A stretch of 64,000 nt of DNA. Origin: Atopobacter sp. AH10. Its GTDB lineage: Bacteria > Bacillota > Bacilli > Lactobacillales > Aerococcaceae. Within the stretch, counting starts at the first letter, position 1, and each line of letters starts with the position of its first letter. A program made the translations under genes and the position numbers. Shown here piece by piece: positions 1 to 9,011 of the stretch. The notes under the pieces are model-generated. The model was given only the letters and a program-made list of their open reading frames with translations. It was not told where the DNA came from and made no database searches. The stretch covers positions 1 through 64,000 of the forward strand of contig NZ_QXPZ01000018.1 of NCBI RefSeq assembly GCF_003664595.1, read 5' to 3'.

Positions 1-68
1 AAATTTACATGGCGTCTTTTTTTTTCACAATTGAGTGGCTAAGTTCATTCTAAAATCCACCGAAAATT

Positions 69-311
69 TTGGAAGAACTCACTCCAAAAGAATTTAAAAT
101 TCTAGAAAGTCTAGCAGAACATCCAAAACAAGTCTTTTCAAGAGATCATTTATTGAATTTAATCTGGCAAGACCACTATTTGGGTGATGGTCGAACTATT
201 GATGCTCACATTAAGAAACTTCGTCAAAAAATGTCTGTAGCTGGTCCAGATGTCATTCAAACGGTTTGGGGAGTAGGCTATAAATTTGACGATAGCCATG
301 TGGTTTTATAG
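69..311 (+). pseudogene. Remnant of an OmpR/PhoB-family response regulator (DNA-binding domain only)
   Basis: The 80 codons encode a winged-helix effector domain: ELTPKEFKILESL, then FSRDHLLNLIW, then RTIDAHIKKLRQK and the wing VWGVGYKF. No receiver domain precedes it. The same frame is closed by TAA at 51-53, and the first codon would be TTG without a ribosome binding site. A full-length regulator is about 230 residues, so this looks like a truncated or frameshifted gene, or the tail of one whose front lies left of the window. Function is inferred to be lost. A standalone winged-helix protein is possible but unlikely without a start signal. Confidence 0.6.
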
Positions 312-362
312 GCATAGTTTCTTAGTGCTTTAGTAGCGCTGCTTTCAAATAGAATATAAGTA

Positions 363-408
363 AAAAGGCCGCTTCAGAGGAGAGAATAATATCTGAAGTG
401 GTCTTTTT
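363..408 (+). terminator. Intrinsic terminator
   Basis: A 12-bp stem (GGCCGCTTCAGA with TCTGAAGTGGTC, one G-U pair) at about 367-378 and 391-403 is followed by TTTTT. It closes the response-regulator remnant. The A-run on its left may let it act in both directions. Confidence 0.75.
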
Positions 409-453
409 GGGCAATTTGTCAAATGTTGGGGGAGGACAGCCCCCGCTATATGC

Positions 454-497
454 AAATAGCTCGAGCCCTCTTTTTATGGAGGAACTCGAGCTATTTT
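454..497 (-). terminator. Intrinsic terminator of the LtaS-type gene
   Basis: The arms AAATAGCTCGAG (454-465) and CTCGAGCTATTT (485-496) pair perfectly, with a short inner CCTC/GAGG stem. Read on the minus strand the hairpin lies just after the stop codon of the LtaS-type gene. Confidence 0.75.
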
Positions 498-511
498 ACT
501 TTTAAAATCTT

Positions 512-2812
512 CTATTTAGCCTTTTCTGCTAAAGTGTTGTAGTCTGGCAAGCCCTTCTTCTTGGCTTTAGCTTTTGCTTCCTTAATGGTAGATTCCAATT
601 CAGGAGCATCAGTTTTATAAAGACCATAAGTCGTCTTGTTCCCATGTTGAGAAAGGACGGAGCGGTAGTTCTTGCCAAGTGCCTTGATTTGTTTGTCGAG
701 GCGACTGAGGTTATCTGAATAATTTAATGTGGTTTGATCGATTGCTTTGAAGCCTTCTGGTTGATAGAAGCGTAGCAAGTCGTTGGACAAAATTTCTGAA
801 GAGAAGTCTAGAGGTTTTTGAGCTTCCTCTACTTTAGCTGTAATAGCTGCTTTTTCTTCTTCTGTTAAACGATCTGTTAGCTCTTCACCAGTCTTAGTAT
901 CGTAAATCTTGCTTTCAATCACAGTATATTTTGGAGTGACTAAAGTACCATTACGGAAGATGACTTCATTTGGATGATCTTTTGCTAAGAGGTCATGACC
1001 AAACATAGCATATTGATCAGTCTTGATACCTAATAGGTGGAGTAAGGTTGGCAACATATCGATTTGACCACCGAATGTGCTTTGGATACCAGCTTTAATA
1101 CCCTTCTTGGAAATGCCAGGGATGTAGAACAAAGCAGGGATACGTTGAATTTGTGCGTTGTTAAAATCTCCCCAATTTTCAGCATCAGCATTAGGCAAAG
1201 CAGTTGCTAAAGCTTTGTTACGTGAATTAGAAATACCATAGTGATCCCCGTAGAAAACAAATACGGTGTTTTCTAATAAACCAGCTTTCTTCATGTAGTC
1301 GAAGAATTCTTTCAAAGCTTGGTCTGCATAGTGAGCTGTATTGAAGTAACCGTTAACCGTTTCATCTTTAGTATGCATCTTAGGGAAAGAGGCATTCTTT
1401 TCTTCATAAGGGAATGGGAAGTGGTTACTTACGGTAATCATCTTGGAGTAGAATGGTTGAGGTAATTGTTCTAAGTAAGGAATTGAATCACGGAAGAACA
1501 ACTTGTCTTTCAAGCCATATTCCAAGGAGTTTTCTTTGTTAAGAGCATAGTATTGGGAGTCGAAGAAATAATCAACGCCCCATTTCTTGTAGCTGTCATT
1601 TCTGTTCCAGAAGGAGCCTACGTTACCGTGGAAGACAGCAGAAGTATAGTTTCCGTTGTTGCGTAAAATATTTGGCGCAGCTTGGAAGGTATTATCTGAA
1701 CCGAATTGGCTAACGGCAGAACCTTGGCTTAAACCGAAGATAGAGTTTTCCAGCATTAATTCAGCATCAGAAGATTTACCTTGACCAACTTGGTGGAAAA
1801 CGTTGGAGAAAGAGAAGCAATCATTACTGTGATAGAGACTATTTAAGAATGGTGTCGCTTCAACTTCTTTACCATTTTCGTCTTTAGCCTTGTAGTCGAT
1901 CAGGAATTGTTGGATACTTTCCAGGTGAAGGACGACAACGTTACGACCTTTAGCGATCCCGAATGTTTCTGGATTTGGTTGAACTTGGTGCTTTTTGATG
2001 TAATCCATGATAGGTTCCATTTCGGATTCATCAGCTTCAGCACGGACTTTGTTGGCGTGGACGGCTTTTGCAACATCCCAACCAGAGAAGAAGTCCAAAC
2101 CAAGGTATTTGACTAAGTAGTTACGGTCGAAAGTTCTTAACAAGAGTTGTGGACGGGAAATTTCTGCTAATTGCAAATTCAAACCGAAAATCACAACCGC
2201 TAGAGCAGCTAAGGATAGACCATAGCGTTTGTTAAAGCGGTGAGATTGTTCCCGACCAAGGAATTTTTTCTTAGCGGCCCAGACAATTAATGGAAGGTCG
2301 ATCCAGTAAATGAAATCGTACCATTTCATTAATGCTCCTAAAGATCCTGTCATACCAGTCATCTTAAAGCTTTGGGAGCTGAATAAGGACTTGGCAGTTA
2401 GGAAATCACTGAATTCCCGATAGAATAGGATATTACCATAGAGAATAAGCGTTTGGAGAACAACTAATAATAGTAGTACTCGACGACTGTGCTTTTCTTT
2501 AGAAACAAGTAGGGACAAAGAGTAAAAGAATAAGCCAAAAGCGATAGGGTTTAACCAAAGAATAATATGTTGGAAGACCCCTTGAACACCAAGTGAAAAA
2601 TCCACATAATAAGCTATAAGGGTCTTTAACCAAAGAAATGCTGTTGCAAATAAGATTAATTTGACCCGAGGATGCTTGGCGTTTTGTCTAATTTCATTTA
2701 CCCCACGCATGAGCAAGCGTCGGATTGAGAAGTTCTTGAAAGAAATTCTCTTCATTTTATAATCATCTACCTTTTTATGATATCGTTTTTTTGTTACTTT
2801 AAACCAATGCAT
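512..2812 (-). CDS. ltaS: LtaS-type lipoteichoic acid synthase (sulfatase-fold membrane enzyme)
   Basis: The protein is membrane-bound with about five N-terminal hydrophobic helices (to about residue 225) and an extracellular sulfatase-fold domain. The family transfers glycerol phosphate from phosphatidylglycerol onto the growing lipoteichoic acid chain at the outer membrane face. Metal-site motifs are visible: LHLESIQQF, the nucleophile region GQGKSSDAE, and VFYGDHYG. The nucleophile position, usually Thr (GKTSD), is Ser here. I chose the ATG at 2812 because AAGAGG sits 10 bases upstream; a GTG start at 2848 would add 12 residues but has no clear binding site. The 766-residue length is somewhat above the usual 620-720. 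It could be a paralogue rather than the main synthase. Confidence 0.85.
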   Translation of the reverse strand: MHWFKVTKKRYHKKVDDYKMKRISFKNFSIRRLLMRGVNEIRQNAKHPRVKLILFATAFLWLKTLIAYYVDFSLGVQGVFQHIILWLNPIAFGLFFYSLSLLVSKEKHSRRVLLLLVVLQTLILYGNILFYREFSDFLTAKSLFSSQSFKMTGMTGSLGALMKWYDFIYWIDLPLIVWAAKKKFLGREQSHRFNKRYGLSLAALAVVIFGLNLQLAEISRPQLLLRTFDRNYLVKYLGLDFFSGWDVAKAVHANKVRAEADESEMEPIMDYIKKHQVQPNPETFGIAKGRNVVVLHLESIQQFLIDYKAKDENGKEVEATPFLNSLYHSNDCFSFSNVFHQVGQGKSSDAELMLENSIFGLSQGSAVSQFGSDNTFQAAPNILRNNGNYTSAVFHGNVGSFWNRNDSYKKWGVDYFFDSQYYALNKENSLEYGLKDKLFFRDSIPYLEQLPQPFYSKMITVSNHFPFPYEEKNASFPKMHTKDETVNGYFNTAHYADQALKEFFDYMKKAGLLENTVFVFYGDHYGISNSRNKALATALPNADAENWGDFNNAQIQRIPALFYIPGISKKGIKAGIQSTFGGQIDMLPTLLHLLGIKTDQYAMFGHDLLAKDHPNEVIFRNGTLVTPKYTVIESKIYDTKTGEELTDRLTEEEKAAITAKVEEAQKPLDFSSEILSNDLLRFYQPEGFKAIDQTTLNYSDNLSRLDKQIKALGKNYRSVLSQHGNKTTYGLYKTDAPELESTIKEAKAKAKKKGLPDYNTLAEKAK

Positions 2813-2898
2813 GACGGAACGACCTCTTGCAAATGAGACAGGGGTCACGTTTAGCTTGGCAAGTCAGAGGAGTATTAGCTCTTCAAACTCATATGTAT

Positions 2899-2927
2899 AA
2901 TTTACTGATACTGATCGATAAAGTCAA
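2899..2927 (-). promoter_or_regulatory. Possible sigma-A promoter of the LtaS-type gene
   Basis: On the minus strand TTGACT (2922-2927) is followed after 17 bases by TAAATT (2899-2904), about 90 bases before the gene start. The match is reasonable for the -35 box and weaker for the -10 box. Confidence 0.4.
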
Positions 2928-2993
2928 TCCATTCTAAGTCGTAATGACTATTTTTTAGTAAAATCTTATCAATTGAGAGGGGATGCATGAAAA

Positions 2994-4154
2994 GTGCGGC
3001 ATATCAAGCTAAATCAGCCTTATCCAAATTTAGAAAGGCCCTTGCTGAAGAGGGAGCAAATCGCTGAAAAGGATAGTAGCGATTCTGGAGAATTAGTGCT
3101 TCTTCAAACGGCTCAAGGGCAAGACATTGGAGTGGCTTTAATGGGAGCAGAGCAAAAGAGTGTGGCTTGTTTGATTAGTGATAGAAGTGATGTAACAGCC
3201 GATCAGTGGCTTACACAATCTGTCAAAAAAGCCATAGAGAAAAGGAAAACTTATTTTTCTGATCAGGAGACGACAGCTTTTCGTTTAGTAAACGCTGAAG
3301 GAGATAGACTGCCTGGCCTTACTATTGATTGGTATGAAGGTTATTTAGTCGTGAATATTTATACTAAAAGTATGCAGCTATACTTAGACAAGATCATGGA
3401 ATTGATGAAAGATTTCTTGCCTGTCAAGGGGGCTGTCCTGAAACGGCGCTACCATTCTATTAATGAGGCTGATTCAAAGTGGATTATGGGAGAAGTTGCT
3501 CCTGAGCCATTAGTCGTTAAAGAAAATGGATTGAATTATGCTTGCTATTTAAATGAAGGCTGGATGACTGGGATCTTCCTCGACCAGCATGAAGTTCGTC
3601 GATATTTATTGGAAACGAGTCGACCTAGTGACCGCCTGTTGAATTTATTTTCTTATACAGGAGCTTTTTCTCTTGGGACGGCTAAAAAAGGTGGACATAC
3701 GACCAGCGTGGATGTGGCCAATCGTTCAAGGAAGTTAACGGAAGAACAGTTCCAGGTCAATGGGATAGATCCTGAAAGTCAATCGATTTATGTGTTCGAT
3801 GCCTTTAAATTCCTTCCATATGCGAAACGGAAAGGTATGTGTTTTGACCGGATTGTCATTGATCCGCCAAGTTTTGCTCGGACGAAAAAGAGGGTGTTCA
3901 GAATAACAAAAGATTACCCAGAGTTGATAGAAGAGAGCCTTTTAGTTTTGAATAAAGGAGGGGAATTAATCCTATCCACCAATGCGGCAAATTGGACAGC
4001 TAAGGCCTACGATCAAATGATTGCGGATAGCATGAAAAAAGCTGGGAGAAAGTATAGCTACCTCAAATCGTTTGGCCTACCCAATGACTTTCCTACGCCT
4101 AAGCAGTCTTTGCTGAGCCACTATTTGAAGGTTCGTGTGCTCAAAGTCGATTAA
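2994..4154 (+). CDS. RlmI-family class I SAM-dependent rRNA (cytosine-C5) methyltransferase
   Basis: The 386-residue protein has the RlmI/RlmK layout: a PUA-like N-terminal part (about 1-70), a linker domain containing DWYEGYLVVNIY, and a Rossmann methylase with FSYTGAFSLG (SAM loop), VDVANRS and the catalytic-loop motif IDPPSFARTKK. The family methylates cytosine in 23S rRNA. Start is GTG at 2994 behind GAGAGGGG. It is divergent from the LtaS-type gene and stands alone. RlmI orthology is likely, but the target base cannot be read from sequence. Confidence 0.8.
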   Translation: MRHIKLNQPYPNLERPLLKREQIAEKDSSDSGELVLLQTAQGQDIGVALMGAEQKSVACLISDRSDVTADQWLTQSVKKAIEKRKTYFSDQETTAFRLVNAEGDRLPGLTIDWYEGYLVVNIYTKSMQLYLDKIMELMKDFLPVKGAVLKRRYHSINEADSKWIMGEVAPEPLVVKENGLNYACYLNEGWMTGIFLDQHEVRRYLLETSRPSDRLLNLFSYTGAFSLGTAKKGGHTTSVDVANRSRKLTEEQFQVNGIDPESQSIYVFDAFKFLPYAKRKGMCFDRIVIDPPSFARTKKRVFRITKDYPELIEESLLVLNKGGELILSTNAANWTAKAYDQMIADSMKKAGRKYSYLKSFGLPNDFPTPKQSLLSHYLKVRVLKVD

Positions 4155-4190
4155 AAGGGGTCTGCTAGGCTGAAAGGCAGGATGAAAGTA

Positions 4191-4219
4191 CTGAAAAGGC
4201 AAATGAAAAACACTATAAT
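4191..4219 (+). promoter_or_regulatory. Possible sigma-A promoter of the ABC-FtsX pair
   Basis: CTGAAA (4191-4196) is followed after 17 bases by a perfect TATAAT (4214-4219), about 40 bases before the GTG start of the ATPase gene. Confidence 0.55.
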
Positions 4220-4260
4220 ATAGATGAAAGGAAGCTCTTGGAAGCAAGGAGGGATGGTCA

Positions 4261-4962
4261 GTGGCGCATATTCAATTGATAGACGAATCCAAAATATATC
4301 GGGATGGCGACAGCGAAACCCGGGCAAATGATGGAATTAGTTTTAGCATTAATAAAGGACATTTTGTCGTTATTCTAGGGCCAAGCGGAGCCGGCAAGTC
4401 TACACTGTTAAATATTCTGGGAGGTATGGATCAGCCAACTTCAGGAAAGGTGATAGTAGATGGACAAGATATTGCTCAAATGGATGAGGGAGAATTGACC
4501 AATTATCGTCGCTATCAAGTGGGTTTTATTTTCCAAAATTATAATCTTGTCCCTAATTTAACGGCTAAGGAAAATGTGGAATTAGCCAAAGAAATCACTC
4601 AAGCTAAGGTTGATCCTGATGAGATATTGGAATCGGTTGGTTTATTGGATAAAAAAGATCATTTTCCAGCTCAATTATCGGGTGGAGAACAGCAACGAGT
4701 CTCCATTGCTCGGGCTATTGCTAAACAACCAGCACTCTTATTATGTGATGAACCCACAGGAGCTTTAGACTTTGAAACAGGGAAACAAGTGCTGAAATTA
4801 TTGCAGGAAGCTTCTATAAAGCTTGGGACTACAGTTATTGTTATCACACATAATCAAGAAATTGCTAAGATGGCAGACCAAGTGATTCATATTTTAAACG
4901 GTCAGGTATATAAGGCTCTTCATCAGGACAATCCTTTGAATGTTGAAGAGATACAATGGTAG
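4261..4962 (+). CDS. ABC transporter ATP-binding protein, MacB/LolD type
   Basis: This 233-residue nucleotide-binding subunit shows a Walker [10 protein letters not shown] (about 40-48), Q-loop [10 protein letters not shown], signature LSGGEQQRV, Walker [13 protein letters not shown] and the switch histidine ITHN. The sequence [17 protein letters not shown] is typical of the LolD/MacB/FtsE branch that drives FtsX-like permeases. The GTG start follows AAGGAGGG. It directly precedes its permease, so the two form one operon. The cargo is unknown; peptide or lipoprotein export, or stress sensing, is usual for the class. Confidence 0.9.
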   Translation: MAHIQLIDESKIYRDGDSETRANDGISFSINKGHFVVILGPSGAGKSTLLNILGGMDQPTSGKVIVDGQDIAQMDEGELTNYRRYQVGFIFQNYNLVPNLTAKENVELAKEITQAKVDPDEILESVGLLDKKDHFPAQLSGGEQQRVSIARAIAKQPALLLCDEPTGALDFETGKQVLKLLQEASIKLGTTVIVITHNQEIAKMADQVIHILNGQVYKALHQDNPLNVEEIQW

Positions 4963-4971
4963 GTGATAGCA

Positions 4972-7704
4972 ATGCCTAAAATATATTTACGGGCTATTTT
5001 TAGAGATGTCAAGTCGCATATCGGTCGCTTTATGGCGATTTTGATGATTATTTTCTTAGGGATAGCTTTCTTTGTCGGTGTAAAGGCAGCAGGACCCAGC
5101 ATGAAGGGGACGGCAGATCGATATTATCACAAATCCCATTTGGCTGATTTGACACTTATTTCTAACTATGGACTCACCAAAGATGATCTAGATTGGGTGA
5201 AGGGAAAGGTTAAAAGAGCAGATGGTGTGAAAGCCATGCCTTTAACCTTAAAAAATCCATCGGCGACTTTGAATGTGATGGCTTATAACAAGGACAACCA
5301 GTTGAATCAATTAGTGGTCAAGTCTGGACGATTACCCAAGAATGATCATGAAATAGTGATGGATAGTTTTGCGCAACAAAGGTTAGGCTTACATTTGGGG
5401 CAAAAATTACATTTACTAGATGAGAATCAGAAGAATAAAGAAGGGAAAGGATCGCAGGAGCAATCTTTGCAATTGCTTCAAGCAGATTTTACCCTAGTAG
5501 GTTTTGTTCAATCACCAGAGTTTGTTGAGCGAGGATTTAGAAGCTTAGCGCAAAGTGATATACATTATGATTATTTTGCTTATGTAGGAGAAGGCGCCAT
5601 TAAGGGTGAAATTTTTAGCAAAATATTAGTCGCTAATGATTATAGAGATCATTTTGATAGCAAGGCTTATACGGACAAGGTAGACCAATTAAAAAAGAAG
5701 ATTCAAAGAGGATCCAAATCAAGGCGAATAGCTAGACGAGACGAGATCAATAAAAAGGTATTAGAAGAAATAAGGAAATCTAAGGATAGACTGGCTCAAG
5801 CGAAACATAAATTAGCTGAAGGGCAGAAACAATTAGATGAAGGAAAGCGGCAAATTGAGCTGATGAGGAGCCAATTTGGTCAAAGTCAAATGCCGGCTCT
5901 ACTGGCAAAAGCTGAGACTTTTAAGAGAAAGGAAAGCGCATTTTTAGCAGAAAAAGAAAAGAGAGAGAAAGAGATCAGAACGGCCGAGGAAGAGATTGCT
6001 ATTCAGGAAAGGGCGGTAAAGAATAGGCAACTTCCTAAATGGTATCTTCTAGATCGCAATGCCAATCCTGGTTACGCCGAATTTTCGGATAATGCAGAAC
6101 GGATTTCGGCTATTGCTTCCGTATTCCCTGTCTTTTTCTTCCTTGTTGCTGCTTTGATGAGTTTTACCTCTATGAAACGGATGATCGATGAACAACGGTT
6201 ACAAATAGGGATGTACCGAGGAATGGGCTATAGTCGGCAACAAATTATGGCCAAATATCTCATTTATGCACTATTAGCCACAGTGTTAGGATCAGGTTTA
6301 GGTTTAATGGTGGGCTATCCGCTTTTCCCTCCTTTGATTTATGGGGCTTATAGTTCCCTCTATAATATTCCAGATTTTAAAGTGGTGACTTCTATTGTTG
6401 ATAGTACGATTGCTGTTTCTTTTGCCCTTTTCAGTACAGTGGGGGCAGCAGTTTTTATTAGTTTGAGAACGTTAAGAGAGGTACCGGCACAACTCTTACG
6501 GCCTAAACCACCCAAAAAAGGGAAACAGATTTTCTTAGAACGTTGGGAATTCTTTTGGAAAAGAATCAGTTTTAATCGTAAAATGACCCTACGCAACCTT
6601 TTCCGTTATAAGGGTCGAAATGCTATGACTATTTTAGGAGTGGCAGGTTCTACAGCTTTGATAGTGACGGGATTTGGGATTAATGACTCGATTTCTAATT
6701 TGGCTCACCAACAGTTCCGAGAAGTCATTACATATCAAGGAATCGTTCGCTTGGATGAAAAAGCTGAACATGTCAGCCGTAAGCAAGTTCTAAAAAGTCT
6801 TGAAAAAGAAAAGGGAATTCAGGAGATTGTGCCAGTTTATACGAAAGAGCTAACCCTTGAGGTGGCTGGGGGATATGAGGAAACGGCTAGTCTGATGGTT
6901 CCCTTAGATAGCCAGTTTAAAGATGTGGTAGATTTGCGCAAGCGCCTATCACAAGAAGAGATTAAGTTAAAGGACGATGGAGCCGTTGCAACAGAAAAGC
7001 TGTCAAAACTTTTAAAGGGAGAAAAGACCTATCAAGTTACTGGATTAGATAGGGAATGTCGCCTACCGATCAAGGCTATAGCAGAAAATTATCTGGGGCA
7101 CTATCTCTATATGACAGACAAAGGCTATCAATCTTTCTTTGGTCAAAAAGCCCAATGTAATGCTGTTTTGGTTAAATATAAAGACCCATCCAATAAGACT
7201 TGGGAGCGGAATTTGATCAACCGACTATCCCATAAAAAGGCGGTAAGTTCTTATGTCTCTTTGGCTGCTGTTTATCGAAGCTTTCAAGATGCGATTAATG
7301 GTTTATCGATTATTACCACAGTCTTGGTTATTTCAGCTGGCTTGTTAGCTTTTGTAGTTCTCTTTACTTTGACTCAGATGAACATTCAAGAACGTCGCTT
7401 AGAATTAGCCACGATAAAAGTTTTAGGCTTTTATAATAGAGAAGTTTCTTGGTATATTTTTCAAGAGCTCTTGATCTTATCGGCTTGGGGGATCTTTTTA
7501 GGAGGAGGCTTAGGGTATGCCTTAAATGCCTTTGTACTCAAGACTTGTGAGATCAATAAGATGCTTTTCCCACCGACAGTTAGTTGGCAAAGTTACTTGT
7601 ATTCAGCGCTTTTAACCCTGCTATTTGCGGCTATCGTGATGGGCTTTATGGCAATTAAACTCACCCGAGTCAATATGGTAGAGGCCCTGAAAGCAGAAGA
7701 TTAG
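4972..7704 (+). CDS. FtsX-like ABC transporter permease with a large extracytoplasmic coiled coil
   Basis: The 910-residue protein has a first membrane helix at about 20-40, an extracytoplasmic domain whose residues about 250-345 are a charged coiled coil, then a three-helix FtsX block (about 380-500). A second helix with its own periplasmic-type domain and a final FtsX block (about 790-905) follow. The MacB/FtsX fold uses ATPase strokes for mechanotransmission rather than channel transport. I prefer the ATG at 4972 with AGGTGA six bases upstream over the GTG abutting the previous stop. Substrate unknown. Confidence 0.85.
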   Translation: MPKIYLRAIFRDVKSHIGRFMAILMIIFLGIAFFVGVKAAGPSMKGTADRYYHKSHLADLTLISNYGLTKDDLDWVKGKVKRADGVKAMPLTLKNPSATLNVMAYNKDNQLNQLVVKSGRLPKNDHEIVMDSFAQQRLGLHLGQKLHLLDENQKNKEGKGSQEQSLQLLQADFTLVGFVQSPEFVERGFRSLAQSDIHYDYFAYVGEGAIKGEIFSKILVANDYRDHFDSKAYTDKVDQLKKKIQRGSKSRRIARRDEINKKVLEEIRKSKDRLAQAKHKLAEGQKQLDEGKRQIELMRSQFGQSQMPALLAKAETFKRKESAFLAEKEKREKEIRTAEEEIAIQERAVKNRQLPKWYLLDRNANPGYAEFSDNAERISAIASVFPVFFFLVAALMSFTSMKRMIDEQRLQIGMYRGMGYSRQQIMAKYLIYALLATVLGSGLGLMVGYPLFPPLIYGAYSSLYNIPDFKVVTSIVDSTIAVSFALFSTVGAAVFISLRTLREVPAQLLRPKPPKKGKQIFLERWEFFWKRISFNRKMTLRNLFRYKGRNAMTILGVAGSTALIVTGFGINDSISNLAHQQFREVITYQGIVRLDEKAEHVSRKQVLKSLEKEKGIQEIVPVYTKELTLEVAGGYEETASLMVPLDSQFKDVVDLRKRLSQEEIKLKDDGAVATEKLSKLLKGEKTYQVTGLDRECRLPIKAIAENYLGHYLYMTDKGYQSFFGQKAQCNAVLVKYKDPSNKTWERNLINRLSHKKAVSSYVSLAAVYRSFQDAINGLSIITTVLVISAGLLAFVVLFTLTQMNIQERRLELATIKVLGFYNREVSWYIFQELLILSAWGIFLGGGLGYALNAFVLKTCEINKMLFPPTVSWQSYLYSALLTLLFAAIVMGFMAIKLTRVNMVEALKAED

Positions 7705-7790
7705 CTGAAAGACTAGTGAGAGGAAGCAGAAGGTCAGCTGTAAAACTATAGCGGATAGTCAGAAGATAAGGGAAGACGATTGATAAAGAC

Positions 7791-7857
7791 TAAGCACTGT
7801 TTGAAGAAGAAACATTTACTGTAGAAGTGTTTCTAACAACAAGCAGTGCTTTTTTTG
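7791..7857 (+). terminator. Intrinsic terminator of the ABC-FtsX operon
   Basis: An outer stem AAGCACTG (7792-7799) with CAGTGCTT (7844-7851) encloses an inner GAAACA/TGTTTC hairpin and is followed by a run of seven T. Confidence 0.8.
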
Positions 7858-7943
7858 CCTATCTTATATTGCTTAAGGAGCCTATTCAAGAAGACTAGTA
7901 GCGGATCATTGGGGAGTTTATGGAGACTTTTTGACTGTTTACC

Positions 7944-8168
7944 ACTAGGAGGAATAAAGAAAAGGAGCTATTTACCCCCGCTAGGAAGAATGAAGAAAGA
8001 AAAGGAGCTATTTAACCCCACTAGGAAGAATGAAGAAAAGACGCACGTTTACCCCCATTAGGGAGAATAAAGAAAAGGCGCACGTTTACCCCGCTAGGAA
8101 GAATGAAGAGAAGTAGCACGTTTACCCCCCACTAGGAAGAATGAAGAAAGAAAACTAGCTGATTTAAC
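7944..8168 (+). repeat. Six imperfect tandem repeats of about 37 bp
   Basis: Copies begin at 7944, 7981, 8021, 8058, 8094 and 8132. Each starts CTAGGAAGAATGAAGAAA, continues through a variable AGGCGCACG or AGGAGCTA part and ends TTTACCCCC. Unit lengths range from 36 to 40 bp. The plus strand is purine-rich in the first half and pyrimidine-rich at the end. The array lies 50-280 bases upstream of the next gene and could influence its expression or simply be a slippage-prone spacer. Confidence 0.85.
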
Positions 8169-8221
8169 CTAAAAGGTGTATTATAAAGGAAAGGCTTTCT
8201 TTATTCAAAGGGGGGAGTAAG

Positions 8222-8743
8222 ATGCAAGATGCATTAGTTAAAATAGTCTTAGACACTATCCATGAACGTTATGTGAGCGAGAATGCTTTTTATAGCACCA
8301 GATTGGGGATTGCCCCGCAAAGTTGGACCAGGTGGAAAAATGGACAGCGTGGTTTTAAATATGACAATATGCGGATTCTTTCTAGTTTATTTACGGATTA
8401 TGAGTGGATGTTAGTGCAAAAGGTTACTCGTAATGCTCAAGTTTTAACCGAAGTAGAAAGAGACCCTGTTTATGAATACAAGCAATTAAAAATAGCTGTA
8501 GCCAAAAAATGGTTAGCAAGTGGTTTGTGCCAGTCGGAATGGTATGAAACAGAAACCGATAATCAAATTATGAGAGATGGCGTTGCTTGCCTAAGATTAG
8601 TGATGGCAGCAGATTTTTGGTCTTACGCTGATATGATTGAATTACGGGTGCCAAAATCCACTCAAATAAAATTAGCCACAGCTCCTAAAGCCTTGTTGGA
8701 GTGGTTAGAAACAGATGCCATAGAAAGTGTGACACGTGCTTAA
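8222..8743 (+). CDS. Hypothetical protein with an N-terminal HTH-like segment
   Basis: I do not recognise this 173-residue protein. Its first 60 residues contain RLGIAPQSWTRWKNGQRGF, which looks like the recognition helix of a Cro/C1-type helix-turn-helix. The rest is helical without membrane segments. A strong binding site (AGGGGGGAG) precedes the ATG. It is alone between a repeat array and a long spacer. A regulator is a reasonable inference only. Confidence 0.55.
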   Translation: MQDALVKIVLDTIHERYVSENAFYSTRLGIAPQSWTRWKNGQRGFKYDNMRILSSLFTDYEWMLVQKVTRNAQVLTEVERDPVYEYKQLKIAVAKKWLASGLCQSEWYETETDNQIMRDGVACLRLVMAADFWSYADMIELRVPKSTQIKLATAPKALLEWLETDAIESVTRA

Positions 8744-8906
8744 ACGCATTTTAAAAGACTTAGGGAAAGAGAATATGAAGGCTAACTTACTTCGATGAAA
8801 GAACCCTGGTCTAGCGCTAGATAGATTTAGGGATAGCTGTAGCGATAGGATAAAGATAAGCAAGTCGAATAAAAGATATGAGACCTTTTGAAAATCTATC
8901 CAACGA

Positions 8907-8936
8907 TAGACAAGCTTGTATTCTTTATATTATGAT
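8907..8936 (+). promoter_or_regulatory. Possible promoter for the CapA-glucosaminidase pair
   Basis: TAGACA (8907-8912) is followed after 18 bases by TATGAT (8931-8936), about 75 bases upstream of the lipoprotein start. The same 270-base spacer contains the perfect palindrome TCTAGCGCTAGA (8810-8821). Confidence 0.35.
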
Positions 8937-9011
8937 AATAGCTAAAGAGTATATAACGGGTCATCCTCCTTTTGATGGAGATAAACGAGCTGGATGGACG
9001 GGAGGATAAAA

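Larger units (their letters stand above)
7705..8221. other. Intergenic stretch between the permease and the HTH-like gene
   Basis: This 517-base gap holds the permease terminator (7791-7857) and six degenerate tandem repeats (7944-8168). A weak TATTATA box at about 8179-8185 and the AGGGGGGAG ribosome binding site of the next gene follow. I see no credible gene; the reading frame over the repeats is low-complexity. Confidence 0.6.

Noticed and set aside
7846-8061. A 71-codon open frame over the repeat array
   Set aside because: It starts inside the terminator T-run, reads the tandem repeats and has no ribosome binding site or homologous pattern.
7944-8168. CRISPR-like array
   Set aside because: Units are 36-40 bp with no unique spacers, the variable part is short and related between copies, and no cas genes are present.
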